A stretch of DNA of 64,000 nucleotides. Source: Vandiemenella viatica. Its lineage: Eukaryota > Arthropoda > Insecta > Orthoptera > Morabidae. The notes beneath the pieces are model-generated. The model had not been told where the DNA came from, searched no databases, and saw only the letters and a list, made by a program, of their open reading frames with translations. The position numbers and the translations under genes are program-made. Below are positions 45,646 through 57,672 of the stretch, in pieces. Where the stretch lies: the NCBI GenBank assembly GCA_031002005.1, contig JARYHS010008074.1, forward strand, positions 14,910,930-14,974,929. The letters run 5' to 3'. Numbering within the stretch: the first letter of the stretch is position 1; every line of letters starts with the position of its first letter.

Positions 45646-47835
45646 TCTCCCCTCACACAAAGAGTCCATTATCAAAGATACTTAAAAGACTTTTATATCT
45701 TGACTTCTGCCTGAGACGAGCGCAGGACATCACGTCAGTGCTTAAGTTGAGACCTTTGAGGTTAATTCACGACGATAAAAACTCACAAACATGCTATCTA
45801 GCGCTACCATTTTGGAAGGAATACCACCTAACGAGCATGAAATATTTTAGAACATTTAATCTGCAACGCTTTGCAGTGTTTCCTCCTTCAACGGCCTCTA
45901 TTGAATCTCAATTAGAGATGTTTCCGCAACAGAAAGAAATATGCTGGAGTTACGTGAAGAGAATATGGAGTAACTTTCTCGGACAAAACAATTAACAGTA
46001 ACAAGCGCGAGATGTGTTGTCAAGATGGAGCAGCCAGGCTTTTATTCAATATTCCAGAGTTTCATTTTTCATTCCAAGGAATTTCAAAGCGAATCGTCTC
46101 AATTTAAAAACTGTCAATAATCCCCTAAAACTCTATAGAGAAGTACTTACTTTTTAATCGCTTAGAATTCCACGTTGCTTTAAAGTTGTAACTTGAAGTG
46201 TTAATTCCAGCATCTAAGCTTGTGTAGTTCATCGATTTTCCGAGCTTCATATAGGACTTCGCAGTGTACCTTTCATTTTTGGCAAGGTTATAAGATTTTC
46301 CAAGAGTCCCATGCAACTACAGACTAAGCTGCTTACTTCCGCCAGAGGCAGATTTGCACGAGCTCTTACAAACAATTCATATAGTGATGAAAATCAGTAA
46401 AAACATTGGCGTAAGAAATTCAGTATAAATAATTAATATGCCTCTAGTACAGACTATTAATAGGTTTACACTTATAACTACAAAAAGTTCCAATTGATCC
46501 TTCATTTAGTATGTGCCAAAAACATTCCATCAAGCTGAACACTCCTATCTTCGTATTAGACCTAACCTGGTGTATGAACGCTACGATACTGTAATCAAAA
46601 CCTAACAAATAATAACCAAACGCAATATAGCTATCACTATGCAGACTTAGACTCAAATATCTTAATGCCTAGTTAGTAAAGGGATGAAAAGAAAATAGAC
46701 GATATTATCAGTATACTGAAGTTAACGAGCAATGATCGCCAACATATATAAGATGCTACCAGTTCTTTCCTCGTTCATATTAATGACTTGCCACCACGAT
46801 CTCTTCCTCAGAGACTTTATCAAGACGATTCCGATACTCAGGAAACACCACCCTACTTCAATTTTGGATCATCTATATCTAATTTTATCCTATTGAGTAT
46901 TTTCTAGGTTTTACGAGCCTTTCTTGCCATTAATAACATAGAGCGATAAGATATGCGCGCTCGGTATTAATTAAAAAGTTATCAGCCCATTCTCTACACG
47001 CCACTTGTTGTCAATGATAGTGGTTGGACTGCATTTGAGCCGCTCTTCTCTAGGTGCACTGTCTGTTAATTTAGGATAAACTAGAACCCTTCTGCAGCTT
47101 TCCTTGTAGAGTAAACATATATTTTATAGCATTATCTCACACAAATAATACAGTCCTTTACAAAAAGCTTTGGAAATGTTTCAAAATATTCGTTCTTCAG
47201 TCTGCTTGGACGATAACTAGTTTTTTCTTGGAGACAGTTTAGGAATTAAAGTATATAAATACAATTAAGTATGTAAATAGAGTTAAATATATAAATTCGT
47301 TATAATTATGTTTTCACCACGAAAAGAATGACACCTATGTAGAGGTATCACACTATTTTATACCATTATAAACTATGATATATGTTTTTGTGGCGTTTAC
47401 TTACCGTTTATGATTACTCATACATTAGTTTGCAGGAAAAAACGTTTGATGCTGTGTTCACAGCGTCTTTTAAAAATTTATTTATTTCGTTACATCCCAT
47501 TACAGTAAAGCCCATCAACTAAGGCTATTTTGGTGCCTTATTTACAATTAACAACCAAATTTACATGTAGTTAAAATTATTTTGACAAAATGTTAAGTAC
47601 AGGATGACACAGTTATGTTATTAACTACTTCTATATAATAATAATCAGATTAAACCTTCACCTGTTACAACAAGGTAATTACATTATTATTACAATTCCT
47701 ACAATAGATAAAGTTATTACAGCAAAGCTATCTACGCGTTTCTACTTTTATTATTACAATAAATCTACAAAACTACCTGCCACCTTTTGCTGTATTGCCA
47801 AGCATCATACTTGATTACTTCATGTTGCCCTAGTC
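45646..47835. other. unassigned AT-rich DNA
   Basis: The open frame at 45507-45995 overlaps element (c) and has no domain. Nothing else recognised. Confidence 0.45.
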
Positions 47836-48143
47836 TAGAGGTTCCCAACCTGGGGGAACGTCCGACCTCCCCCCCCCCCCCCTTCCCCACCAGGGGTGCG
47901 CGAAGACATACTTGGAGGGGAGGACTGCAAGGTAGCTTCGCTGCCGTGTGGACGACTCCCTAGTCACATGTATACTACTATGTATCCTCTTAAGAGTCTA
48001 ACATCACATACTTAGCGAGTTTTCTCCGACTGCAAAATAGGTGTTTACGTTATTAATAATAAAACTGTGACTGCCGACGGGAGCGTGAGAAGCATTCTAC
48101 TGAGGGAAGATGGGTGCGGTACGAAAAACTTTTTGAACCACTG
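47836..48143. mobile_element. hAT-like non-autonomous element (worn)
   Basis: The left end TAGAGGTTCCCAACCTGGGG resembles the widespread hAT terminus CAGTGGTTCCCAACCTGGGG. The right end, TTTTTGAACCACTG, is its inverted match. A C16-class run and ACCAGGGGTGCGCGAAG follow the left end. The 8-base flanks do not match each other. Confidence 0.6.
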
Positions 48144-48611
48144 GAGTCGGTGAAGTAGCATTTTATCGCGGTGACTGCCGGCAGTAGAAGTTTCATCCTG
48201 TGCACATCAGTACATATTTTCTTCGGATTTCCACAAGTTTAAGACATGTAAAATGTTGCTAGATGCAATCTCTTACAATGTTCCAAAAGATCCGGACGCA
48301 TGGTCATTTTCACATGAGCTTCGCATCTTTTTCGTTTAGTTGTTACTACTTATAATTCGCGTTTAATTTGCTTGTATCTTGTTAGAAACTGACCACTAAC
48401 ATCGGCGGTAAGATTGGTACCCCCTTCCCGGCTATATACACCTTTTGTTTCATCTATGTAACTTATCTGTTCTTGATTTGTTCATTACGATAATACAATA
48501 GTTGTTAAAATTAAGCACATAGATCTTTTGATTTCTGGAATGAACGTATGCTTTCCACAGTTGCTCGAGCAACATCATTATTTTCCATTAGAATTTCCTG
48601 TCACATTTATT
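48144..48611. other. unassigned DNA
   Basis: Nothing recognised. Confidence 0.4.
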
Positions 48612-49345
48612 ATTTAATTTAATTTAATTGCAATGGAGCACAGGCTCCGGTGGCAATTTCCCTACACACCCATCTTCCCCCTATGCTGCACCCACCTAGA
48701 TTTGCCCTCTACAAATTTTATCTTTAAATTCTTTCAAAGATTTTGGTAAATTATTCATCATTTCTCTTGGTAACTCATTCCAATCCCTGACACCCTTACC
48801 TAAAAAAGAGAATCTTCCCACACCCTTGTGCCTGAAATCGAGTGACAGCTTGTGGTCATGGTCATCTTTTCCCTTCCATGCACTACTTTTCATACCTATT
48901 GCAATATCTTTCCATGCCTCATCTCCAGTATATGCCCTGTACACTACCATGGCCCTCCTCATCCTCCTCCTGTCTTGCTATGAATCCCATTCCAGCTCCT
49001 TTATCATATCCGTCACTGATTGCATTCTGCGATAATTTCCATAAACAAATCTAGCAGCCCTTCTTTGCACCCTCTCCAACTCCTGTAATTGATACGTAAA
49101 ATGAGGGTCCCATACTACACTACCATATTCGAGCAATGGTCTGACCAAAGTTTTGTAACCCAATTCGTTGACTTCTCTCGTACATCCCCACATCACTCTC
49201 TCCAACAAATGCAGAACTTTGAAACCTTTTCCTACCAACTGTCCTATGTGTCCTGCCCAGTTAAGCTTGTTATCAAAAGGAATGCTAAAATATTTACATT
49301 TCAAGTCTTCAGCAAGTAATTCTTTCCCCATATTTAATTCTCTCA
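48612..49345 (-). pseudogene. LINE family X, copy 2 (5'-truncated RT)
   Basis: Minus-strand RT C-terminus: KELLAEDLKCKYFSI, NWAGHIGQLVGKGFKVLHLL, MWGCTREVNELGYKTLV, YGSVVWDPHFTYQLQELERV, QRRAARFVYGNYRRMQSVTD, MIKELEWDS, a TAG, then RRRMRRAMVVYRAYTGDEAW and GKGVRDWNELPREMMNNLPK. Two pieces (49331-48978 and 48962-48696) are separated by the single stop. The 3' tail is an AATTAAATTAAAT-type repeat near 48612-48630. It is almost identical in wording to copy 3. Confidence 0.88.
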
Positions 49346-52179
49346 GCCTTTACCAGACTCCTCGTCGGGTGCCATATCTCCTTGAAACATCACATATTAG
49401 GTTCATCCGTCGTTTAAGTTTCTTCCTGCACAACTGTAGTGTAATACAGTCGTTAATTGGTCCGTATTACATTGCTTTAAGAGATTTCATTATAACAAAA
49501 TATAGGAGGTAACGTTACAGCAGTGTATGAATCTCTGCCCTTCGCTGTACGTGCTCACATTATGTGGCAGAGTTCTTGCTTCTAAGCTTAGTAGATTTAT
49601 TACCTCCTCTAGGAACTCACCTCCGGAATCCATTCTCCCAGAATGGCAAAGTTTGGATTTTACTTTCAGTATTGTGCCCTGTCGGCTGTGGCAGTGTCCT
49701 AATATCTTAGGATATAACTGAATGGGATATAAATATTAAAACTGACAATAATTACGCAACCCAGTGAACGTTGAGCTTGAGAGGTGTCTTTCTTACCAGA
49801 ACAGAATTGTGCTGTCTTGGTTGCACTTACTACTTTTTGGCGACTGATTAGAGCCCTAACACATTCTCGTATTTATATTAGTTGATCTCTATTTTCTGTT
49901 CTTGTATTTCTATGAACATCTTCTCAGAACGTTTCCTATTTTTATTTATTTTTCTCGTCTTCGTAGTGAAAATATCTGCTTAGTTATTTATTGCAGTTTC
50001 TTCTAACGCTTTATTTCCTTAACTATGAGAAAATAAGAAACACAATTTCCTTTCTCCATCATCCAGCTTGGTCAAATAAATAATAATCTAATGTGAATTA
50101 ATTTCCTTCTTTATTATAATATTATAACATTCTTAATCATCTGAATATGTACAGGTTCTTTTGCACAGTAACTCAAAATTCAAAGCGAACACGACACGGC
50201 CTTCACCAAGCTTGTCTAGTCTTGATCTATCCTCATCTGTTTATATAAACGTTTCCTTAGTTACCCATTTCACAGAGTAATTATTATGGTAGCCTGTTAT
50301 AGTACAACATGTGTCATAACATTTAAGCTCTTTTCTCAGCTCCCTCACTTGTTTTAATTGCTTGACGCAGGCATCGTGTTTAAAGAAACAATTCTCAGTT
50401 TATGGATATCTAATGCGAACGTTACACTGTTTCATAGACAATGTGTAATCCAATATATATTCCATTCGGTTCATAGGTAAGTACTGTTTGTGTATATTAC
50501 TTGGATCCTAACTTTTGTTCCTTCTTTGAAAGACGTTGCTTATAGGAGTAAAAAGCTAAGGCAGAGGCTCAATGAAGTCTACGAAATTTCGTGCGTTCTT
50601 TACTGGGGATCATCGATCCGCGTTCCTAAATTTATTACTGCTCTGTCACAAGTTTGACTTTTTTTATTGCTCTGTGCTTCGTCGTCGTCGAGGCAATTAG
50701 AGGGGAGTTTATTTTTCCATGGAACTCGCAACCCTGTTACAATTCTTTTCTGTTTTGAAGGGGAATTTCCCTTCGCGCTCTCTACTCTCTTTCCAATAGT
50801 TTCTAGACTATTAAAAAAAAAAAAGTATGTAATTCTTGAGATAAACTATTCGTAATATTTCCTATGTAATGATCTTTTATATTCATTATAAAACAAGCAT
50901 TTCACCGTTAAACGTAATACTCTCGGATTTACCTATCACCACAAATCTAGGTAACATCTCTCTTTGTCCTCTTTTCCACGTTTTATGATTCTCTGTAGGT
51001 CCTGTACAACTCTTATTTCTTTTCCTCTATATTCCACTTTGTCTTAATTTCATCTCTCCTTTTCCTCTATATTACACTGATTATGTCTTATCTTCATTTC
51101 TTCCTGGATCAATCTGTTCCTTAGGATTTTTAAAAGTTTTCCTCATTGTCGCAGCACTGCTTTTATACGTAATCCCTGTTTTACCTTCATCCTCCAGAAC
51201 GATTTTCAGTTTCCCTGAGCCATGCGAATTCTCAGCGATCACAGGCCACCTTCCCGTTACACTGAGTACCTAACCAGACTGTACCACGACCTATGAACGT
51301 TTACGTCTTGGTGAAAAAGCCATTTAATTTTCCTTTATTTCTACCGTCATACATTTAATACATATGATTAGAGATTGCAGATTATGGAAGGCAATAAACT
51401 CGTGTTTGTGAAAAATGTTCCATCACAATAAATGAATCATCCGATAGTAATAAAACCAATGCCAAAAACTATATACGTGATCAAATCGTCGTTCGAGATC
51501 CAAAAGAGTTTCGGTAAAAACTGTTACACATCGCTGCATCCAACAGTGTACCAATGTTACCATAGGAGAAACAGTATTACTTCTGCCTCTAAATTCGTCA
51601 TAACATATGCAGCCGCTTACAGTTTCTGAAACCATTTCACTTGCTTATTATGATGATGTCTCTCTAAACGAAATTGTAAGAGTGAGCATAATACTTTCTA
51701 ATACATAAGCAGTGATTATTGCAGTTACACTAAACGATGCTCTGCAAAAAAAGCTACCTGTTGCTAATCAGATAGCAGTTGATAGTGACATTAGGAATTA
51801 AAGCGCAAAACGATGTGCGAAATCGGTATTTGTGAAGATAACTACGGACTGTAAGGTAGATGCTGCAGGGATACGAAATCAAGGGCCACACCCCCTTCCC
51901 TTCCCGCCCCTGCATTTACTCCGTTTGTATAGACTTTGTAGGATTTTGAGCTTCAAAAGCATAGCATGTTCAGACGGAATATTTTTCTTCCCATGCCCTT
52001 GGAATCAGGTAACCTGATTCTTTTAGACACAACAGGCTTCAAGGCTAATACCCCTGTGCTAGCAAAGGAAAGATATTCGAGTGACTTGATTTTCTAATCT
52101 TTGCATTACTATTTCAATTGCTATCATTGAATCCCCGCTCATTACTAGCTATAAGTAGTTGTAGGACATTAATATCTTT
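49346..52179. other. unassigned DNA with one SINE scrap
   Basis: About 2.8 kb without a recognisable gene. A minus-strand scrap of SINE family 1 tail (CTTCGTCGTCGTCGAGGC then ATTAGAGG) lies at about 50660-50706. Confidence 0.45.
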
Positions 52180-52254
52180 GATGGCATATCTCCGGTAAAC
52201 AGGGATTGATCAGAGACGAACATAGGGGTTTTGTGGCATTCTACCGGTCGGAAT

Positions 52255-53345
52255 ACTACACTTTCTCTAAGTGTTCTGAAGTGTTGTGAAGAATTTTTAA
52301 AAGGTAGAAAACAGAAAGTTAGGGTAGGAAATGTAGTATCAAAAGAAGTGGAAGTAAAAATGGGTGTGCCACAGGGTAGCGTATTCTGACCATTGCTATT
52401 CATTATTCTAATGAATAATTGTGTTGATTGTTTACTATCTGAAATTAGATTGATTGCAGATGACATAATGCTGTATAAAAGAATCAAAACGATAGAGGAT
52501 TGTATACAGTTGCGGGGTGATCTGGACAGGATGTCTAATTGGATTGGTAAACATGTAATGAAGATAAATGCAAAGAAGAATAAGCTTATTAGATACACAA
52601 ATAAAAAAAAGGTTAATTATGAATATAGGGTGGGGAAAGAATTGCTTGCTGAAGACTTGAAATGTAAATATCTTGGAATTACTTTTGATAACAAAGTTAA
52701 CTGGGCAGGACACATAGGACAGGTGGTAGGAAAAGGTTTCAAAGTTGTGCACTTGTTGGAAAGAGTGATGAGGGGATGCACGAGAGAAGTAGAGGAATTG
52801 GGTTACAAAACTTTGGTCAGACCATTGCTCTAATATGGTAGTGTAGTATGGGACCCTCATTTTACATATCAAATACAGGAGTTGGAGAGGGTGCAAAAAA
52901 GGGCTGCTAGATTTGTTTCTGGAAATTATCGCAGAATGCAATCAGTGACGGATATGATAAAGGAGCTGGAATGGGATTCATTGCAAGACAGGAGGAGGAT
53001 GAGGAGGGTCATGGGAGTGTACAGGGCATATACTGGCGATGAGGCATGGAAAGATATTGCAATAGGTATGAAAAGTAGCGTATGGAAGGGAAAAGATTAC
53101 CATGACCACAAGCTGGCACTCGATTTCAGGCACAAGGGTGTGGGAAGATTCTCTTCTTTAGGTAAGGGTGTCAGGGATTGGAATGAGTTACCAAGAGAAA
53201 TGAAGAATAATTTACCGAAAACTTTGAAAGAATTTAAAGATAAAATTTGTAGAGGGCAAATGTAGGTGGGTGCAGGATAGGGGGAAGATGGGTGTGTAGG
53301 GAAATTGCCACCGGAGCCTGTGATCCATTGCAATTAAATTAAAAA
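52255..53345 (+). pseudogene. LINE family X, copy 3 (RT to 3' end)
   Basis: Plus-strand RT from VLKCCEEFLKGRKQKVRVGN through EVKMGVPQGSVF, a TGA (52388 region), PLLFIILMNNCVDCLLSEI, LIADDIMLYKRIKTIEDC (catalytic FADD box read as IADD), KYLGITFDNKVNWAGHIGQV and MRGCTREVEELGYKTLVRPL. A TAA (52831-52833) follows, then YGSVVWDPHFTYQIQELERV, DMIKELEWDSLQDRRRMRRV and WNELPREMKNNLPKTLKEFK, ending at a stop in 53263-53265. The tail ends CAATTAAATTAAAA. Two stops make it inactive, but the long open stretches make it one of the younger LINE copies here. Confidence 0.9.
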
Positions 53346-53584
53346 CGTAGTGCCGCGTCCTGTGTGACAGTACAGATTAACGCAAAAGTCGTAGTCAGCC
53401 TTCAAACAGTCTGCTGTCCTCGACCAGATCTGATTAATCCTGAGGATACTTTAACAAAGCACTGTTGACGCGGTACCATCGCGTAATGAACCTGAGGAAC
53501 CCTCTATTTGTCGTACCACTACAGCTGAGCTGAAGGCGCCAGGTACCACGTGCAGCGGCTGAGCAGTTTGAAGCGCGTGTGTAC

Positions 53585-53734
53585 CTGTGTTCCAGCAGGT
53601 GTCTCCTGGCGCGGTGGTGAGTATGGTGGGCGGCGGCTGTGCGGGGGCGCTGATCCTCCTCCGGCGCACTGGATCCACGTCGGCCGACGTCACTTCGCGG
53701 ACACACTCGACGGGCAGCTTCAGCAGGCAGCCTT
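53585..53734 (-). CDS. candidate host exon, SAPA-repeat gene, downstream exon
   Basis: 150-bp minus-strand exon. The acceptor TTTTCCTGTGCTCAG/AAGGCTGCC has a good pyrimidine tract. The donor is ACACAG/GTACAC. Both borders are in phase 1, so the exon is symmetric and could be skipped or duplicated without a shift. It reads GCLLKLPVECVREVTSADVD, PVRRRRISAPAQPPPTILTT and APGDTCWNT. The GC content is high against AT-rich surroundings. The unit resembles the exon at 57403-57594: hydrophobic start, V..V, then Arg-rich and SAPA[QE]P. I cannot name the protein. A low-complexity, phosphorylation-prone region is suggested by RRRRIS and RRKS sites. Confidence 0.6.
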
Positions 53735-54254
53735 CTGAGCACAGGAAAACCCAAAATGCCTCCTCTGCCATAACCGCTCGTTCTCGTTTAGCCTAGTACG
53801 GGACAAGGTCCTATAACACGTGATAGTCTATTATCCTTGGTGTTATTTACGAATCCTCTATACTTCCGTCTTGCTGTACCTGCAGTACATTCACTTAGAC
53901 CTGTTAACTTTTAAGTTACTCTCCGTCATCTGAGAAGTTTCGTTTTGCAAGGTATTGTCCGTAGTGTGTTCATTTTTATTGAATGTCCTTTTTTTCCCTA
54001 GTCTCTGTAAAACGTCGAAGTTTAAAAAATCACAACTACCTACTAAGCCTTTCACTCATATAGGAAGACGTGAAATTTTGTTACTAACTACGGGGTAACT
54101 GTATTAAAAACTGGTAACATATTTTTCATATTTTGCTCATCTTGACAAATAAAACATTATACAAAATATAAAAGATGAGTAATTTATATATTTATATTTA
54201 CTCGACATGTGGTTAGACGGGAAGCGCTGGCGAGGCTTTTGTTCCTAGCAGGAA
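53735..54254. other. probable intron sequence
   Basis: Lies between the two candidate exons. No other structure seen. Confidence 0.35.
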
Positions 54255-54400
54255 ACTGAATTGATTTTTGATTTTTGTTTTGATTTGATTTTTTATTTTT
54301 GTTTTGATTTTTTATTTGATTTGATTTTTGATTTGATTTGATTGATTTGATTTTTTATTTGATTTGATTTATGATTGATTTATGATGATGATGATGATGA
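54255..54400 (+). repeat. degenerate (TTTGAT)n satellite
   Basis: Units of TTTGAT, TTTTGAT and TTTTATT repeat for about 140 bases, then GATGATGATGATGATGA follows. Confidence 0.9.
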
Positions 54401-55272
54401 CGACTCATCTTGACATCTGTCAATCTTCAAAAATCTTCAGACGCTTTATTTATTTATTTTACAAGTCATACAGTTGCTCATTTTGTTCTTAAAACATTCG
54501 AATGTATGGTATTGAATGTTAAAATGTAATTGCACATGCGCCTATTTACCAACTTTTCTGGGTGTGTTTATTGCAGTCCTTGGATTAACTCTATTATCAG
54601 AGGTTTGACAGTATTGGTGTGTGTAAGTAGCTAGCGTTAAGTTTCATGCAGTTAGAAAGGCAAACGGAGGCAGCGAGGTAACGTATTCTCGTGGCCGTGT
54701 CGTGCGGTGTATGAAGCTCTTAGCAGGCGAGCACATGATCCGCTCTGGCGGAATGTGCAGTGAGGCAACGGAGTTATTTAAAGATTGTTCAATGATGACG
54801 ATTTCTGACGTTGTGTTTCTCACGAACAAATGGTAATATATCATGGCGTACGTAGTGTTCAATAATTAAATGAACAATAATTATAATAAGATAGTAGACA
54901 GCAATTAGCCGTCGATGAGCACTTTACCCTCGACGGGCTGTCGTGTCCGGCACGCCAGCTCCACGTGTCGACTGTAATGAGACGAGTTAATTGATCACTG
55001 CAGGGCATAGCTCACAGCAGTGACGCATCACTACCACGTGCATATGCTTCAAACACAGCTCTCAATATTCCGAAAACACTTTCTATCTACCAAAAATCTT
55101 AATCTGCACGCGAGAATGAAAGGCACACGTACTGATAGCTATTTACAAAGCACGGGCAGATATATTCAAGACTTTAATGGTGACTGCATGAGTCAGGTTA
55201 TATATATTTAGCGACCACTTGAAGTCTGAAGTACGTGGTTCACTTGTGAACTCTGTAAGCCTTCGTCACTAA
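54401..55272. other. unassigned DNA, possibly intronic
   Basis: Nothing recognised. Confidence 0.4.
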
Positions 55273-55538
55273 GGAGCGTCCATAAACTACGTACCCACCC
55301 TATTTTGGCCTCTTATAAAACCCCACCCTCAAGTCCCCTCACGTGGCTTTTGCCTCTACCCCCCCCCCCTTGGCACGTAACTATCGTAAATTACATTCGG
55401 AGAAAGTTAAAAGGCGGAAATAAATATTCGCAGGTTGTTGTGTGTTCAGTACCTGATTTTAACTGTGACAAATAATTTGAATGAAGAGCTACGTGGCCTC
55501 TCCGAACCACCCCCTAGACCGTAGTTTATGGACGCTCC
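55273..55538. mobile_element. MITE with GGAGCGTCCATAAACTACG ends
   Basis: 266 bp with perfect 19-bp terminal inverted repeats (GGAGCGTCCATAAACTACG at 55273, its complement ending at 55538). A second inner pair, ACGTGG near 55340 and 55490, extends the fold weakly. A C10 run is inside. This terminus is common in insect MITEs. The target duplication is unclear. Confidence 0.85.
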
Positions 55539-55873
55539 CTCACAACGAGCCATCACAGGTGGGATGGGAGTGGGCGGTAACTACCAACACTACTGTGGGT
55601 CCCCAACTGGGGTTATATTCCCTGTTCCGTGTCTGAATCCGTAAGTTTAGGTGCGAACACCACAACGCAATTCCATTTAGTCACTGCAGGAATGTATTAT
55701 TTTTATGTAAGTAGCGTTAGGTAACAACCTAAATTGAGCGCGTAAAACATTAGTTATTGGTTTCAAAACTGTAGAAAAGATCAGAAGTTGTGCATTGCCA
55801 CCTGACGCTGGTAAGAAACTTAATATTCCAAGGAAGATTACTTACAACATTTAAGAAGAACCTTTTCTTAAAC

Positions 55874-57184
55874 AATTAAGTCTTCACGGGTGTACCACCG
55901 GATTGTGTTTTCAAAATACGATAGTTCTACGACTAGCTCCGTCGTCTTCATTAGGTGTGGAGACATCTGCACTAGTCGGCTGATCTACAGATACTGAGAC
56001 AGCCCAAAACAAACAAAATAAACACCAGAGATTTACATCATCGTGGGCATCATGATAGTTGCCGCATCTCCTTATACAGCCGACGGCTCTCTCAGTGGCC
56101 CGCGCCCGGCACCTGGCTGCGAGTGGCTAGGCTACAGTTCTTTACTGGCACCTGGCAAAGGATTGCCGGAGCCAGTAGCGCTGCGTGCGGTGCGCCGGAA
56201 ACCACAGCGCCAAGGTTTGTACACGACCGCGTGAGGCCACGCCAACGTGTGCAAACTGTGGTGCTGACCACGCCGCCTGCTATGGAGGCTGCCCCGTGAG
56301 GAAGCGACTTCGCGCCGAGGGAGAGAGAAGAGCACCCCAACCCGACCACACCGGACGGAGGGCAGGACAGCCCGCCAAGCTAACAGGCACACACCAATGC
56401 CAGACGAGCCAGCAACCCGTGCCAAACAGCTGGTTCCCATTGCAGCCGCCAGCAGGAGCTACGAGACACCCGCAGCTCTGGCACAGCAACCACGCCAAAC
56501 ATCGAGAAAGCCAGCAGATAACGACAATCATCCCCGGCTGAAATACGAAACCTGAGGGGGTTTTGACATAAGGGCGCCTAAGGCGCCCACAGCCCTTTTA
56601 CCCCCAAAAGCGAATTAAAAAGTGTCCCCAAAAAACCCTAACCCATACAGAGTGACACAAGTAGTAGAGCAACCTAGGTTGCGGGACTACGCAAACATGG
56701 CCGTTGAGGCCGAGACACACAAAAAAATAAACGTTGCGTACCGCGAAAGCTAGTATTGAGCAGTTTATGACGGTTGCTGGACAGACATACCACGGTTTCT
56801 GCGGAGGGCTGCCAAGGCTGGTTTCCATGCCTCAATAAAACATAGCCCACTATCTCTGTTGAATGTATCGGCCAATCGAATTTAAATCGCCTCTTTGACT
56901 ATTGAATCCCTAAAATATGAGGTCCTAGCCAATATTGTAACGTTGTTGAAGTCTACCCTGTAACCATGGCCGTACACGTGCTAGGCTCTCGGTGACTTGC
57001 TGTACTGTACTAGGCGGAGATAGCGTTTGTGCTCTTCACACCGGTTTTGTACAGTGCGGGATGCTGCAAAATCCTGGAATCTTTCCAGTGCAGATGTCTC
57101 CACCACCGATGAGGACGACGGAGCTATTCGTCGAAATATCATTTTTCAAAACAATCTGGCGGTAAACCCGTGAAGACTTCATTG
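55874..57184. mobile_element. inverted-arm element (a) carrying a LINE ORF1 fragment
   Basis: Arms of about 100 bases at 55874-55976 and 57085-57184 are inverted copies: AAGTCTTCACGGGT outward, then CACCGGATTGT or CGCCAGATTGT, then GACTAGCTCCGTCGTC, then GTGGAGACATCTGCACT inward. In the right arm the hairpin reads CCGATGAGGACGAC...TCGTCGAAATATC, a degenerate CTGATGA/CGAAAC core with a five-pair stem. The 1.1-kb interior holds a GC-rich LINE ORF1 piece, either inserted later or carried along. Confidence 0.65.
56150..56541 (+). pseudogene. LINE ORF1 zinc-knuckle fragment
   Basis: Translates to MRCAGNHSAKVCTRPREATP, TCANCGADHAACYGGCPVRK and RLRAEGERRAPQP, then Gln/Pro-rich sequence to a stop at 56539-56541. 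The C.GNHSAKVC and CANCG..H....GCPV motifs are the second and third CCHC knuckles of R1/Jockey-type ORF1 proteins. The first knuckle and the N-terminus are missing or out of frame upstream, and no ORF2 follows. Confidence 0.72.
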
Positions 57185-57402
57185 CAAGCATACGCCGGGA
57201 AAGTCTACGTTCTTTTTCCTAAACAGTTTGCGAAGAGTCTCATGTGTCATTCTTGTGTAACGATTCACTCTTAGTTTTCTGCAATACTTGACATTGTGGT
57301 GGTGATTACGTCTTAGGATTTATAAATATGGACCTTTATAGTAGATCTCTGCCGAAGAATCTTATCAGGCTGAAGAGATAACGCGGCGTCGTTGGCACTC
57401 AC

Positions 57403-57594
57403 CGTCGTTGTGCGGGGGCGGTGGGTCGCCGTCCGCAGGCCGGTGGTGCAGGATGGACTTCCTCCTCTCCGCAGGCTCTGCGGGGGCGCTCACCTTCCTC
57501 CTGCGGCCCAGCTCCTCTGGAGTCGTCACCAGCGGCGTCGACGCGATGCTCACCCGGTGCACGCGCCCCTCGGGCACCTGCAGGTGGCTTCCGT
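57403..57594 (-). CDS. candidate host exon, SAPA-repeat gene, upstream exon
   Basis: 192-bp minus-strand exon. The acceptor GTTGTTGCAG/ACGGAAGCC follows a T/G-rich tract, and the donor CAACGACG/GTGAGTGCC is nearly consensus. Both borders are phase 1. It reads GSHLQVPEGRVHRVSI, ASTPLVTTPEELGRRRKVSA, PAEPAERRKSILHHRPADGD and PPPPHND. Spliced to the exon at 53734, the junction codon is GAA. The two exons encode related units ([DE]G..L..P...V..V, then RRR[KR][VI]SAPA[EQ]P), so they may be duplicated repeat exons. High GC content and clean borders argue for a host gene. I do not recognise the family. Confidence 0.62.
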
Positions 57595-57672
57595 CTGCAA
57601 CAACACCAGCAACTATTAAATAACTGCGCAGACTTCCGCGATCGTCGTAAGTATTATCTTGGTTCTACGAGC

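Noticed and set aside
45507..45995. 162-codon plus-strand frame
   Set aside because: Its start lies inside inverted-arm element (c), and the remainder matches nothing I know. Length alone is not evidence in AT-rich DNA of this size.
47868..47882. long C run as a functional G-quadruplex
   Set aside because: It belongs to the worn hAT-like terminus and is probably replication slippage. No evidence of function.
54255..54400. possible CRISPR-like or telomeric array
   Set aside because: Short degenerate TTTGAT units without spacers. Ordinary simple repeat.
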